A stretch of 64,000 nt of DNA from Pelodera strongyloides (GCA_036852015.1 JAANDG010000290.1:1-64000); one strand, 5' to 3'; positions 33,240-46,800 are shown, counted from the first letter of the stretch. The notes: generated by a model from the sequence alone, not told the origin. A program made the numbers and translations.

Positions 33240-35660
33240 CCTTTTGCAGTTTCAAAAAAAATTAAAGAAAGTCTTTCAAAAGTTGATATACCTTATTTCA
33301 TATAGTAATAGGAAGTAGCTTTGCGCAATAGAAATTTTAACAAATTGTTTATAGAGCGCGCTGCTATAAGCAAACTAAGCATGAAGTAACGAGTGTTGGG
33401 ACCACCGCCCCCTTATTTGGTTACGACCCTACCGGACTGCCACTTATGACATCTCCGAATTGTGATAATTGACGAGCTGAGTGAGTAAACACATCACTGT
33501 ACACCTCATTCGCTTCAATCGGTATGAACCTGCGACAGCAGGCATCACAACGTGCAGTTCAGTTTATCATGGGAGGGATACACTAAGGTCCATGGAAAAG
33601 AGAGTTTTTATTATGTCATCAAATATTCAAACATCTATAGCATAGTGAACATACGAACAACAATTGCTTACGGTAATACAAAACAACAGCAATCTAGAGC
33701 TGACCAGGAGAGCCATCCGAGAAGCCTTGGTCTGTACTGTAACTTTTTTCCGCTTTGGGAACTGTCACATGCGCATCGAAGTATTATTTTATTGATAACT
33801 CTACGATTTAAGAACAAATTGGATGTAAGTTTAAGGCAGGCTGGTTGAGAAAGTATATTGGATGATATTTAGTCAACAATAATTCCTTCCAAATCAGTGC
33901 CGTAAGTCTCAACTTCAGCTCCACAAAAGCTATAGGGGAACTTACGTATTCTTCTCTTCATTGAAGCATTTAGATTTTACATTCATACTCTACGCATGTG
34001 TCTATTATTTCAGAACACGCGAAATATGCGAAGAGTACGAAGAGTAACGTTTCTCAAGTTTTGGCAGACAAGGTACAAAAACTCAACTCATAGCACCAGT
34101 GTTGACCTCGGTCATACCATACCAGCTGCCAATATATCCGACGGTATCACTGGTTGTCTTCCATACTAGTGCCATGGTGTGTAATCATTATTGATTTATC
34201 ACTCACAAGCGGCATGCTCCTATATGTGATTGTTCGGACGCTCCTTTCTGATTTATTCTTTCATATTTTAATTTAACATTATTTGTGCATAGCTATTACG
34301 AACGACAAATATAGGTGTAAATTGAAGTGCAAAGTTGGGCGCTACACTTGAGACTCCTACTATGTATAATTGCTTTGATGGCAGTTTAAAAACCGTAACA
34401 AACGTTTATCCGTTTTTTTTTAAATCCTCCATATTATTACGGTGCCATGTAAAGAAAGCCAAAGAGATTTCGAAACTGGGAAATGTAAACATCTTAGCAG
34501 ACACCGGCAGAGTAGTTCAGTTAGTTCCTCGGCAAATTTTCCATAACATGCGATACATCTACCCACATGGTTCCTTCCAAGTTCCACATTATGTCACATA
34601 TGTCCCAGTTGTTCTACCTCGCTCGCAATCAGTACTCGGATAAGCATTTCCACAACGATTAATTACTCTCAATTTAACACTACAAAATATTTTTGTTAGT
34701 AGCTTTGTTTGACACGTGTGGCCTACCGTATGCGTGAGTTTATACCGCTCAGTTTGGGGTTTCAATCCTTTTTTACATGACTTACTCGTGTAACTTTCAG
34801 GTACCAGCGCGACCGTGCCGCTAAAGTATGAAGAATGAATATCACGTCGTGTCCAGCACTATGGTCGATCCAATAATGCACAAGGAGCGATGAAAACACA
34901 AGAAACAGAACAGGTACCCATTGTTACCTTTTATACGCCTTTTGACCTTACTACTTATGGAACCACCCTCTTATTGTTAGCTGGTAAAGAGTACCCTTTC
35001 GAGCAGCCCATAGTCCCATCCCCTCTGGATAGGACAAAGAATAGATACAACAACTTCTGTCGGTGCCATTCATAGTCATCTTGCAGTATTCTGTGTTCAC
35101 TCGTAGCACTGCTATCGACAAGTTTAGACACGCTGTTTTCTTTTGTCTCAACCAGTGAAACGTAAGAACGCTCTTCTAGTGCGTTTTAGCATTCAGTCTC
35201 TACGCTAGTAGCCAATCTACGCTTATCGCATTTGCATATATCACATCATATCTTGCGTAGGTTTACTCAGGTAAACAAAAACAAACACATATAAACTTCA
35301 CTTTTTATCACGAATGCAGATAACCATTGATCAATAACAACATTCGAAAACAACAACAAGATTGCAGATAATCATCATGTGCAACAATATTCGAAATGAC
35401 AAGATAATATTTCTAAAACTTCGCAGGAAACACAACATGTAAAGAGACACATAGTCACCGATTTCGTAATCTTACACGAATTCGGTAGAGATAGGACTAC
35501 GGTTGGAGAGTTGGGCGGAAAAAACTTGAATATCAACATTTTTTAGTAAATCACTCTCAATAATAGTCTGTTACAAATGAAACTAGTTGGAAAAGGGGAC
35601 CTAAATTTTGGGCAAAGGAGATCGTATAAAAATTAGTCGTCACTTGATTCATGACATGTT
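33240..35660. other. Gene-free interval
   Basis: A 102-codon frame at 34335-34643 has no family resemblance or splice support. Nothing else could be supported. Confidence 0.4.
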
Positions 35661-35664
35661 TCCT

Positions 35665-36550
35665 CTATTTCTGGCCAGGGCCCTTCGCCTTTTCTAAAAA
35701 ATAAACGTTCTCACTTTGAATAATATACTTCACATAGCTTATTGCACTTTTTGGTCTGCCGTTAAACAACACATATTCTGAAATTCCCAAGTACGATTGA
35801 AAAAAAATTTGTGTTAAAAGTGTGCACTTACCAAGCGCCTCTGTAAAGACCTTCTTCATCTGAACAAGAAGCTCCTCCTCGTACCGTTCCTTGTACTGGT
35901 CCATCTCCTTGTGCTTCTTCTCCAATTTCGCCAACTAAAAAAACTCTAACCATAAGATAATTTTTGTTGCCATATAAAAGAAACCGCACATTATCTTTTT
36001 AAAGAAAATGTATTTAAACCGTTAAAACACTAAACCTTCCAGCAGTATTGTATACCTATTTGGTGAGACTTGTACTGAACATCTATATGTAATCGCCGGA
36101 CACCGGGCTAGGCGCACATGGAAAATTTTTAATATAGCACATGAGCATGGCGTTTTTAAGAAGATGACTTTCACAATGAAATTCGCTAGCGGCGCCTTTC
36201 TCTTTTTCTATGAGCTCAAATGAAATACCTTTTTCTCCAGTATGTCCACAATGAAATTCGCTAGCGGCGCCTTTCTCTTTTTCTATGAGCTCAAATGAAA
36301 TACCTTTTTCTCCAGTATGTCCTTCTCCTCCTCCGTCTTATAAAAACGATCCCGGTTATCCTCCATATTTCTCCTCTCCAGGCGAACCTTGGCTGTCAAG
36401 TACTGAAACACGAGGATTGGCTAGCACATTTATGGCGGATAGACTTCCAATCCTGAACGCTTAACTTTTTCATGTTCGGGTTTTTGTATAAGACGGGGTG
36501 AGCAAGATGATAACAGTAAACTACTTACCTTGCTATCTCTGTAGAGCTCA

Positions 36551-36627
<77 letters not shown>

Positions 36628-38183
36628 TTCTCATTCAATTCCTTCAGTTTCTTCTTCAGCTCAACACGCTAAAACCACAAATTTATTAACACAAACACAT
36701 CTTTTAGAATTTGGCATGTGCAATCGTTTTGGTTTGCTAACTCATAAAGGAAAGCTTGCATTTTAAAGCGCTTGGTACATGCATTTATTCAATCCCCCCC
36801 CTAATGAAAGAAATAATGCCTCAGTTTTGTACGCGTATTTAGTGCAAAGGTCTTTACCTTCGCCTCTTCCTCCCTAATTTGCTTTGCGAATGAGAATCGG
36901 AGTCCGACCACCTGAAATAGCTACTTTAATCTTGTAGTAAAAGTCTAATTGCATAGTTCTACGGAGCGTTATGGATCATTGACAGTATGTTGCATATAAT
37001 TTGTAAAAAAAAAAACGTTTGTTCGTTACCTTCGGACTAGAATCTTCGTCGCTCGAAAGGACAATCTCCTCCACCTGCAATCATTTCTCTATGTATGAAT
37101 TCATTGAAGAACCCAAACTATACTTTCTTGTCGTTTAGTTTCCATAGTACTAGTACTCTCATGCTTTAGAATTTGCACGGGTGTTGCTTTGATACCGATA
37201 GAGTAAGGCAGCTTTCTATGAAACATACCTTTACTTAAACATTTCACAATACTATTACATGTTCTTTGTCCCGCTCTTGAGCTGAACCGTGTTTATGGTT
37301 TAAAACAACATTACTATACAAGGAGAAATCTGACTTTCTTAGCAGCACGAGTTCCAAACAAATATGGACCTACAGCGATATGAATCATTGACAGTATGTT
37401 GCATGTATTTGTAAAAAAAAATTGTTTGTTACCTTCGGACTAGAATCTCCGTCGCTCGAAAGGACAATCTCCTCCACCTGCAATCATTTCTCTATGTATG
37501 AATTCATTGAAGAACCCAAACTATGCTTTCTTGTCATTTAGTTTCCATAATACTAGTACTCTCATGGCTTAGAATTTGCACGGGTGTTTCTTTGATACCG
37601 CTAGAGTAAGGCAGCTTTCTATGAAACGTTCCTTTTTTTAAACATTTCATAATACTATTACATGTTCTTTGTCCCGCTCTTGAGCTGAACCGTGTTTATG
37701 GTTTAAAACAACATTACTATACAAGGAGAAATCTGACCTTCTTAGCAGCACGGGTTCCAAACAAATATGGATCTACAGCGATATGAATCATTGACAGTAT
37801 GTTGCATGTATTTGTAAAAAAAAATTGTTCGTTACCTTCGGACTAGAATCTCCGTCGCTCGAAAGGACAATCTCCTCCACCTGCAATAATTTCTCTATGT
37901 ATGAATTCAGTGAAGAACCCAAACTATGCTTTCTTGTCATTTAGTTTCCATAATACTAGTACTCTCATGGCTTAGAATTTGCACGGGTGTTTCTTTGATA
38001 CCGATAGAGTAAGGCAGCTTTCTATGAAACATACCTTTACTTAAACATTTCACAATACTATTACATGTTCTTTGTCCCGCTCTTGAGCTGAACCGTGTTT
38101 ATGGTTTAAAACAACATTAACAATACAAGGAGAACTCTGACCTTCTTAGCAGCATGGGTTCCAAACAAATTGCGACGTGCCAT
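35665..38183 (-). CDS. Coiled-coil protein with triplicated SIM-like exon
   Basis: Exons: 38142-38183, 37836-37880, 37433-37477, 37030-37074, 36858-36911, 36529-36668, 36304-36402, 35832-35934 and 35665-35693. MARRNLFGTHAAKK is followed by three 15-residue exons, each VEEIVLSSD[G/G/E]DSSPK, a hydrophobic triplet plus Ser/Asp run typical of a phospho-SUMO-interaction motif. The rest is charged coiled coil (FAKQIREEEAK, ELKKKLKELNE, LEKKHKEMDQYKERYEEELL) ending EKAKGPGQK. TTTCAG directly precedes the ATG, so the start could be a trans-splice site. The 36529-36668 exon holds a 76-nt poly-G run and, as assembled, leaves the next exon out of frame by one base. Family not recognised. Confidence 0.6.
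36172..36320. repeat. Tandem duplication (~67-bp unit) at an exon end
   Basis: The block cacaatgaaattcgctagcg through ctttttctccagtatgtcc appears twice in a row. The second copy contains the 3' end of the 36304-36402 exon with its donor; the first copy repeats that exon end as a decoy. Confidence 0.85.
36552..36627. repeat. C76 homopolymer (poly-G in the coding strand)
   Basis: Seventy-six consecutive C on +, inside a predicted exon of the - strand coiled-coil gene. The true length may differ from the assembly. Confidence 0.9.
36975..38180. repeat. Tandem triplication, 403-bp unit
   Basis: The exon marker gttaccttcggactagaatc recurs at 37025, 37428 and 37831, spacing 403 and 403. Each unit carries one SIM-like exon, and the inner units also carry an altered copy of the first exon's end (LFGTRAAKK followed by GTCAGA). 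Copies are nearly identical, so the event is recent. Confidence 0.9.
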
Positions 38184-38432
38184 CTGAAACTAGCTTTTTG
38201 TATGTAAGCAAACTAATGAAATAGAACAACACCACGAGTGTAACATAGACGAACACAATTGTAGCAAACCTCGGGCATTAGATTAAGATAATTTTCATTT
38301 ACGTGACCGCTTACACTTCCTAAACTTAATGTTCGACATCCTCTGTTTTCTAACTTGACAATTTGCATCTTAGCCCTCCACCGGTTTCCCACTACAACTT
38401 TTTAACGTTTCTCTCCTGATGCTACTTGATTC

Positions 38433-39688
38433 CTATAAATTGAATATTTTGTAAGTTCTTTTGTGCACATCCACATTGCGCTTCTTTAACGACTGTCCGT
38501 TTTTGAAATAGGTGCTTGAGAATATAGACAGCCCCAGATTTCGTTTTGGTATAAGCACGGAATTGAGCGTTATGGAGATTGACTCCAATTGAGGTCCCTC
38601 ATAGTTCCTGCAATATTAAAAATGCATTAGAAAGTAGTCCAAGCAACGAATAATACAAAACCACTCTACCATATCCCATATTGCATTCTTGCGCCGCTTG
38701 TTAAACCGATTCACTTTCCTGACAGCCACTTAAATGGTTCAGGGGGTTGCGTTTCACAACCCGCAGCTTAGCGTTCCCCTTCTATTCTTCATTATTTTAA
38801 GCGCGTTCTGCAACCTTTTTCGTACGTAACTGCGCCAAGGTGATTTTCTAGCGGTTTGTGCTTCAGTTGTATGACAATGTTGAGTTAACAAACACAGTGA
38901 CAAGCGTGATTATTGGTTTGTTAAGAATAATAAGGTAGTATGAATAACGACGTCTAAGCACTTCTTGACTGAACGGAATGTTAGAAGTGAAGTGTTAGAA
39001 ATGCAAAAACAACGGAAAGAAAGATTGACTAAATGGTTGCTTTACTGGCGGGGGTGATTTATCATTCCTCATAGGACTTGTCACAAAAGTTACTGATTCG
39101 TTTCTTCTTAACAACCGAACAGAATTCATGTTACGTCGATATTTATACTAACTTAGTGTTCTTAACAAACCGTCAAGCACTGTTGTAACTTTATTGTTCA
39201 AGCCAAATTTGAAAGGCCATCACCTCTGAAGATCACATGGAAATTTACAACAATTAGAAAACCAAATGAAATAGGAGAAGGGTTTGGAAAGATGACCATA
39301 TAAAAGCATAGCAACTTACTTGTACTTCCATGTTCCATTCTTGCTCCGTGTTAATGTACATCGATGTTGCTCGTCCAATAGAAACATATCAACCCTAGGC
39401 CACTGTCCATGTCGTATTTCCACGATTCCCTCAATGGAAATAGCTTGTCACAACTGATGTTAACAGCAGAAATAAATCATGTTGAATAAATCCTGTTGAA
39501 TAGTTCGAACTTATCCATAAAACGCTACATGCCAACGTGCGCCTTACGTTAGACATATTCGATAGTGCAGAAATAATCCTACTCTGACTCTAAAAATAAG
39601 ATCGTACCTCCCGTTTTGATTCCGTGTAGGTTGCCGCTGGGCCCGCATTGGATCCTTCCAGCTGTCTGTATGCACAACCCCCCCCCCC
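38433..39688 (-). CDS. Unrecognised gene, three exons visible (5' end uncertain)
   Basis: Exons ~39608-39688, 39320-39443 and 38433-38607 join with matching phases. They read GLCIQTAGRIQCGPSGNLHG, then AISIEGIVEIRHGQWPRVDM and FLLDEQHRCTLTRSKNGTWK, then NYEGPQLESISITLNSVLIP and a basic tail with a stop at 38433-38435. The middle exon looks like a small extracellular beta-type domain with paired cysteines, but I cannot assign it. The first exon begins in a G12 run, so its 5' boundary and any signal peptide are unknown. The last intron is about 710 bp, larger than its neighbours, so the final exon is the least certain. Confidence 0.4.
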
Positions 39689-39689
39689 C

Positions 39690-40806
39690 TTCACAGTCAG
39701 TTAAATAATATTGAGAAGTAAATTAGTAATAAATATTCGTTTTTTTGTGTTCCTCTTCTAATATATATATTTATATTGTTGGTATTTCGCAAAATGTGTA
39801 AGCGCTTTGGTAGGAAACGCATATAATCGGTGCAAGAGGACCGAGAGTCAACTAACTGAACTAACTACTTAACTAATTGTTAGTTAATAAGCCGTGTGCG
39901 GCAATCTTTTTGTTGTGTGGCGCATCGATTCATTTGAAGGAAATCGAAAGTAAGATCACGTATTTAAAGAAGATAATCATAACAACACAGCAAAATAAGA
40001 AATAAATGAACAAAAACGGAATATTAATTAAGTGAATTTTTGGTAACAATCTGCTTCTGCCGAAAAATCGAGCGGGCATCTGATTTTCCAGGCTCCCCAC
40101 AAAAAAATCGATATTTCGTACAGTAAGCCTCAGGTCCCACCTGGAAGCGGCGTTTCAAAGTAGTATCACTATTTATTTAGGTTGATTTTGTGAAAACATT
40201 TATTGGAATTCTTGTTTAAAACTAAATTTGACATGTGAATAAGTTCCTTGATTTGGAAAATACTGAGATCGTCAAATCAAAATATTTTACTGGCAACTTG
40301 TATTTAAATTGACATCTTATTCGATGTTTCCAACGGACAACAGTTCTGAAATCTGCAAGTAACAGAAACAATCAAATATTTATATTTGGAATATAGAAAT
40401 ATAATAACTGGCAACGTATACTAATTATTTATATTTATATTTATATTTTCAGGACGGTTCAACAAGGTACCAGTGAAAGGAAGCGGAAGAATGACCAAAA
40501 GGGCCGTATCGACAGAAGAACAGCGGCTTACCTAAATCATTGGATATGTGTTATTATAATAAACCTTATTTTCACTATATTCAATGATTAGGAGTCTTTG
40601 ACAGGTTGCCTGGGATCAGACTTCCATTTGACAGTAATGGCGCTAAATTGTGCGAATTCTCACTATTTGAAGATGCCTTGCAACTTTCGATTTAAATGCA
40701 TTTGAAAATTTTGGTATAATTTCACGGTTTACGTGAATTCACGGTTTACGTACGTTCAATTTGTTCTCACCAGCAGGGAAGCATGTGGAGTACACCGTCA
40801 TATATA
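39690..40806. other. Gene-free interval
   Basis: AT-rich, with short ta/tat runs near 39760 and 40430; no feature supported. Confidence 0.4.
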
Positions 40807-42356
40807 CAGTGCGTTCCGTAAGTAAAGGAACACCCAAAAAAATGCGTTTTCGGCTCAAAAATCTCAGAAATTCTTCAAATAATCTGCACCATTGGATTCA
40901 GCGTGAAAAATGGACCTTGTTTTGTGAAATTTAGAAGAAAATATTCAGAATGTCGTCAGAAGCAATCGTCAACAGAAAAACGGGTTTTTGCAACTGTTAC
41001 ATAAGTAAAGGAACACCCTTGAAAATTAACATTTATTTAAGAATTAAAAGTGGTAAAGAGGTTTTTTGCATAAATTAATTATCGATAGGTCCTCCTCCAC
41101 CTGCATCGAGGTCAAATTCTCAGTGGCGCTTCGAAGACGCGCAATTCTGATGAATTCTGACGTCGCCTGTTCTTCAAGGCATGGAGCTTCTGGAAGACAG
41201 TCAAAAAGTGCGATTTTGTGCGCAGCTTTTCTACAAATGCCCAAGAATAGTTTTCGAATGGATACGCATCTGAAAAACATGCCGAGACACTCCACGCATG
41301 CTCCAGATGATTTATTCTGAGGATCTCTGACGTTCACTGACGCATTTAAATTCTGAATAAAACTTTCCGACAGCTGAAAATCCTTCGTAAACGCTGGCGA
41401 GAACCTTCTGAGTGTTGGCAGTGTTCAGCCGCGTTCGTAGAAACTCCTGATGTCCGTGACGTTAGCGTGGATCGGCTCCAAACTTCCAAACCATCAAGGA
41501 TCCTTCTCCAGCACCTGCGTCTGTCGAAGGACTGCAGACACCTGTGATGACCGCATCAGAATGTTCCTTGGACACGTTGAATTCCATGCGGCACGTTCAA
41601 TTCGAAGTTGTTTTCATCTGAGGACATGATTTGGAGCACCCAGATGAGAATGCTTGCAACACTACAATGCCTGGGACGCTGGGAGAACACTAGCGTCACG
41701 TTCATCAGAAGTTTCTGCGCACACGGACGAACACTGCCAACATTGACGTTTCTCGACAGCATTTACGAAGTGTTTTCAGCTGTCGGAAAGTGTTATTCAG
41801 AATTTAAATGCGTCAATGAACGTCAGAGATTTTCAGAATTTTTGAAGACAAATCATCTGGAGCATGCGTGGAGTGTCTCGGCATGTTTTTCAGATGCGAA
41901 TCCATTCGAAAACTATTCTGGGGCATTTGTGGAAAAGCTGCGCACAAAATCGCACTTTATGACTGTCTTCCAGAAGCTCCATGCCTTGAAGAACAGGCGA
42001 CGTCAGAATTCATCAGAATTGCGCGTCTTCGAAGCGCCACTGAGAATTTGACCTCGATGCAGGTGGAGGAGGACCTATCGATAATTAATTTATGCAAAAA
42101 ACCTCTTTACCACTTTTAATTATTAAATAAATGTTAATTTTCGAGGGTGTTCCTTTACTTATGTAACAGTTGCAAAAACCCGTTTTTCTGTTGACGATTG
42201 CTTCTGACGACATTCTGAATATTTTTTTCTAAATTTCACAAAACAAGGTCCATTTTTCACGCTGAATCCAATGGTGCAGATTATTTGAAGAATTTCTGAG
42301 ATTTTTGAGCCGAAAACGAAATTTTTTGGGTGTTCCTTTACTTACGGAACGCACTG
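40807..42356. mobile_element. Fold-back Tc1/mariner-type element, 1.55 kb
   Basis: Ends CAGTGCGTTCCGTAAGTAAA and its inverse are flanked by TA on both sides, the Tc1/mariner target. Arms of ~620 bp (40807-41426 and 41729-42356) are near-identical inverted copies around a ~300-bp centre. No complete transposase remains, so it would need one in trans. The long arms would form a large hairpin. Confidence 0.85.
41044..41762 (-). pseudogene. Tc1-type transposase remnant
   Basis: Reading the - strand, 41762-41556 encodes a piece ending IMSSDENNFELNVPHGIQRV, matching the second catalytic Asp region of Tc1 transposases (FSDE-FxL-DG-R). Further along, 41337-41044 contains, with frame changes, SDAYPFENYSWAFVEKLRTK, corresponding to the D-x-NP-x-EN-x-W region and the C-terminal helix. 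The N-terminal DNA-binding part is absent. The right arm (41820-42119, +) carries a duplicate of the C-terminal piece in opposite orientation (DANPFENYSGAFVEKL). Confidence 0.6.
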
Positions 42357-43839
42357 TATAAACTGCCTTTCTGCTCTGCATCTCTGCAGAACTGGATGTG
42401 TTTTCAAAAAGTGTTGTGTAGTCTAGCCTTCTTATGACAAAAATCCCGAAATGTACGAGTACAACTATTTTTTTAAAGTTTTATCGTTCGAAGCAATCGT
42501 AAGAACAGCAATGTACAAGAATACAGGAATTTATTGCACCACAATGAATACCTTCTTTACGCTTTACGTTAAATTATGAGAAGCTGTTATTTACATTGTC
42601 TCTATTCTCGAGTTTGGGTGTGTTGCAATAAATCTTAGAATGTTAACATCAAGCATGAAAGCTGAATTTCACCATTAAATGTGGGGGAGGAATTGCCACT
42701 GTAGTCTTTGGTCTAACAAAAATTGCTTATAGAAAAATAAACATTCGTTATATGGTTATTCTCAAAGCTGTCAAGAACTACTATTGAATGTCATTTGGCC
42801 AGGCGATATAGTATGTTACAATTTCATGTAAAATAATCACTAAAATAAAATATTAGTAATAGTGTACATTGAGTGTTAAATAATTACGAAAGTAAGAAAA
42901 CCTTTCGGAAAGAAACACTAAGAAAAACCGCGTATGGAATCACAGAAAACACAGGGAACAAAAAAAATCAACTGTGAATAATATACTCCGAGCGTTGCTG
43001 ACCTGTGTTTTGGTTATTGTCAGAAACAAAGAACACTCAGAAAAAGCCAGCAACGTTAATATTAGATAAAGGCAAAAAAGAACAGGGTTAATGAAAACTA
43101 GGATTCAATTTTACGGACAGGTTTTGCTAATAACTAATAATATACAGAAAATAAGCTCTTCAAGACAATAAACAAACAGATTCGGTTGAAATATGAAGTA
43201 CGCGAAAGGCAAAAAGGTGTGCTCAAGTTGATATGTGCGCAAGAAAATTAGTTAAAACGTCGACTAGGATCATATTTAAAAGCTTTGTATCAATGACAGT
43301 TATAATTGTGTTACTCAGTCAATCCTAGTATTGTTTGACAAACTCTAATATTGTTTGACGAACAAAAAGTTGAAAGCGTATGAGCGGGCTCATATTACCA
43401 GACAAAACGCGAAGCTTGAATAGTGTGTAATTAATGAAAAATACAAAAGAGGTTCAGAGAGAACGAGAAAAACGAAACGTCACTTTAGTTGAGGTTCGGT
43501 TTTAAGGAGGAAGGTGAGAAAAAACTGAAAGTGTTACGAGTGAAGTGTGGATGTAAATAGCAAATATCACATGTAAGAAAGCTTTCGTTGACCGCTATGT
43601 AAGGTACCCTCATTGAGTCGACTCCTGTTAGAAGCATAGCGTTGATAGATCAACCTCATAATGTATAGGTTGTAAACTTGACAAATTAGTCATCTAGTTA
43701 AATTCTTGAATTCTTCGCAAGGGGGAAATTTGAAGGCTGTTTCAGTGAATATGTCAAATTGCTTATCATGCTAGTTGTCAGCGTGTGAGTGTGAGTGGGC
43801 TACAACCGTAATTGGAAGAATATTCGCGACATTTTGAGA
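42357..43839. other. Gene-free interval, 3' flank of the RBR ligase gene
   Basis: AT-rich, no supported frame or RNA. Confidence 0.4.
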
Positions 43840-46800
43840 TCATTTTCTGGCCGATTTTGGTGGAAGAAGACCGAAAAAGCGGCGTTTTCCGGCACGGGCG
43901 GGGCTGGAGATTCCATTTTCAATGGTCGCCTCACTACGAGACGAATTCGAACGACGAAGTCGCCCAATACCCGATGGACGGGGAGCGGGAGGAGCGCTGA
44001 AAGAAATACGTAGTGTATAACAACACATAGCACAAACACACTTGTCCAAATAGCACCTTGCTTCAGACAGTAGGATTGTTTTGAGACCAATGCTATGGCG
44101 CTGGGTTAACAAATTTCCTATCTCACTTTTCGTATAGCATTAAACAAAAAAAGGTTTATTTTAAGACAAATAAACAAACCTATGATCTGCAGCCTCATCA
44201 ACAGCCGTCATTTGTTTCATCGTGTCCATAAGAGTGCGGATCCGGAAAGGGTCATGCTCAGTTGTGGCAGATGTGGTCGACTCGCGATCTCCAGATGCTG
44301 CCAGTGCTCCGATCTCTGCTGCAGCCTCTTCTGAGAGAATCATGATCTCATTACCATCATCACCTAGAGAGTCATATTGAACAATGATATTCAGAACTTC
44401 GATTAGAACTAAGGGAAGCATGAAATACAAGAGAAACATTGCCCCACGTGGATTATTTTCAACAATGAATTGAACAAGATGATATTCATAAGCCGATTCA
44501 TAGCAAAATTGTAGTTCGGATTATACAACTCAATGGTCGAATAACACAATGAGCACTCACCATGTACATTCATGTGTACAACCTGCTGACGACTGGAACT
44601 GCTCAATCGCTTTGATTTCAGACCACCGGACGGTGTCTCTTCAATTAGAGACCTAAATAGGGACAATGCAGAAAATGATATAGAACAAAAAAAGGAAGAA
44701 CAAAACAATCTTCTAGTAAGATCAACTGTTAGATAACACAATATTAGGGAGATGAGACTACAAACAACATTCCCTAACAGAAACCTTATTGCCAATCAAA
44801 CTAAAAGAAACCAGAAGGGCTAGACAAAATGAGTGGCAAATGCTCACTTGGTGGAACAGGGCTGGTCCTCCTTCTCATCGTGAGGATGCTCAGAACGTTC
44901 CCTTTCCACAGTGTCTGCTCGACTGACAACATGACGTGCTCCCATTGATCTGAAAAATCATTGTCATCGAGGTTGCTCAGAAAGAATAACACATCACAAA
45001 GGATCAAGGAATGTCTGAAACATGCACATATGTGCCAACCTTTGTGCACAATCTATACGAAACTAACCCGGATAATGACTTGGCGTCGATAACCGATCCT
45101 GCTAGTGCCTTAGTGCTGGCAACATCTTCACTGTACGAAAGTGCTTCTTGGCCAGCCGAGCAGACAGTGTGCACACTCTGAAAATTGGAGGCATAAACAT
45201 TTGATGAATTGAGGAACATTCTTCACATGGAGCAACACTGGGGATCCAAGATCATATGCACAATAAACCGCACCTTATCATCATAATGGTATTGACTTCC
45301 AACCATGGCTTTCGTGCTCGCCTCCTCATAGTTTGCACGCTCACCGAGAGATGCCACGCCTGAATTCGTAAACTTAAACCAACAAAAAAAACTACTTTGA
45401 CCTAAATTCACAAGGACTGTTTGCTGTGCGTGTAAATATGCAACCATCGCAATCTGATTCAGCGACAATAGCTAAGCATAACAAAACAATCGGTCTTGTA
45501 AGCAGGAAAATTCTAATGATTGGACTACAGATATTTTTTCAAATAATGGAACGCTATGAGGTATTATTACTGCATATATAAACGCCGCCTCAAAGAACAT
45601 TCAACTCACCGCTCTCCACGCTCTGTCTCCGCGTCCTCGTTTCGTTATGAACAGTAAGTCTTGTTGGTTGTGTCGATTGACTGAATCCACTTTGCATGGA
45701 TAGAGCGGGACCAAGCGATTGGCCATCGGCACGGCTTTCTCCGTCAACTAACAACTGAGATTTCTCATGGCTTCCGAAAATACCTAAAGAGAACGGTGAC
45801 TGAAAGGAAAGGACTAGGGAATATACATAATTAATACGGAAATTACTGAAAACACAATGAAGTCAGTCGAATACGCAGATACGAGCTACTATTATTATTA
45901 TTATTATTAACTCTTTATTCCACAAAAAAATTGTGCATACTATAAAATACAAACAAGAGAGATAAAAACACTCTTGTTTGTATTTTATAGTATGCACAAT
46001 TTATTATTTATTATTTATTATTTTATTTTATTATAAGAAAAACAGAACAAAAGGGCACAATGGCTACTTACCCGAAGCATTGTAAAGCTCTTCCTCGTCA
46101 ATGTTTTCCAAATTTGACATCGATTGAGATTCCCTCAGACCGCATCCACCATTTCTGCACAGACTCAGTGGAACAACACCGTAGACATAAGCGAGCATTA
46201 TTGGAACGCCAACACCTGAAAATAAAATAGTCACTGAACAAGAAAGTTGAATAAAAAAGAATTCACACAACAAAGAACGCCGGAAAAAACTGCTGCATTA
46301 CCATCTCCACTCAATTTCAATGAATTGAAATTACAATTAAGAGAATAAACAACAATGCTTACCGACAGCCATAACAGCCAGCACTGGGCTGACGACAAGA
46401 GAGCCAGCCACGCACGCCGCCGTGATAAGACGTCTCCTCGTCTTTGTGTGTTGAGAGAACCTCTGATGCACCTTTCTGAAAACATGTTAACTTAATGTTT
46501 ACTTACCTTTTTATGTTCAGTCGGAGGGTGCAGTTGCTATTGCAGTGTGAGAGACGCAAAGTAAGAAAGGTACGGCAAGGAGGTAGCATATTACGTACCT
46601 TCCCACAAATACTGGAACTCCGAAAATGATTCCCGGGATAGAGAGTCCCGCGATAAGAGCTATTCCGACTGGTGCTCCAATCAAGGTGCCCAGTTGCCAG
46701 AGAAGCTTCTTCTTGCGAGTCCATGGCTTCTTCCCCCAGAAGGTACATCCAGTCGGGCTATAAATACAGCTTACCATGCGAACATAATAATTGAAATACT

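Noticed and set aside
34335..34643. 102-codon + frame
   Set aside because: No domain, no splice support, no neighbours suggesting a gene.
36498..36689. Polyproline + strand protein
   Set aside because: It is only the antisense reading of the C76 tract in a - strand exon.
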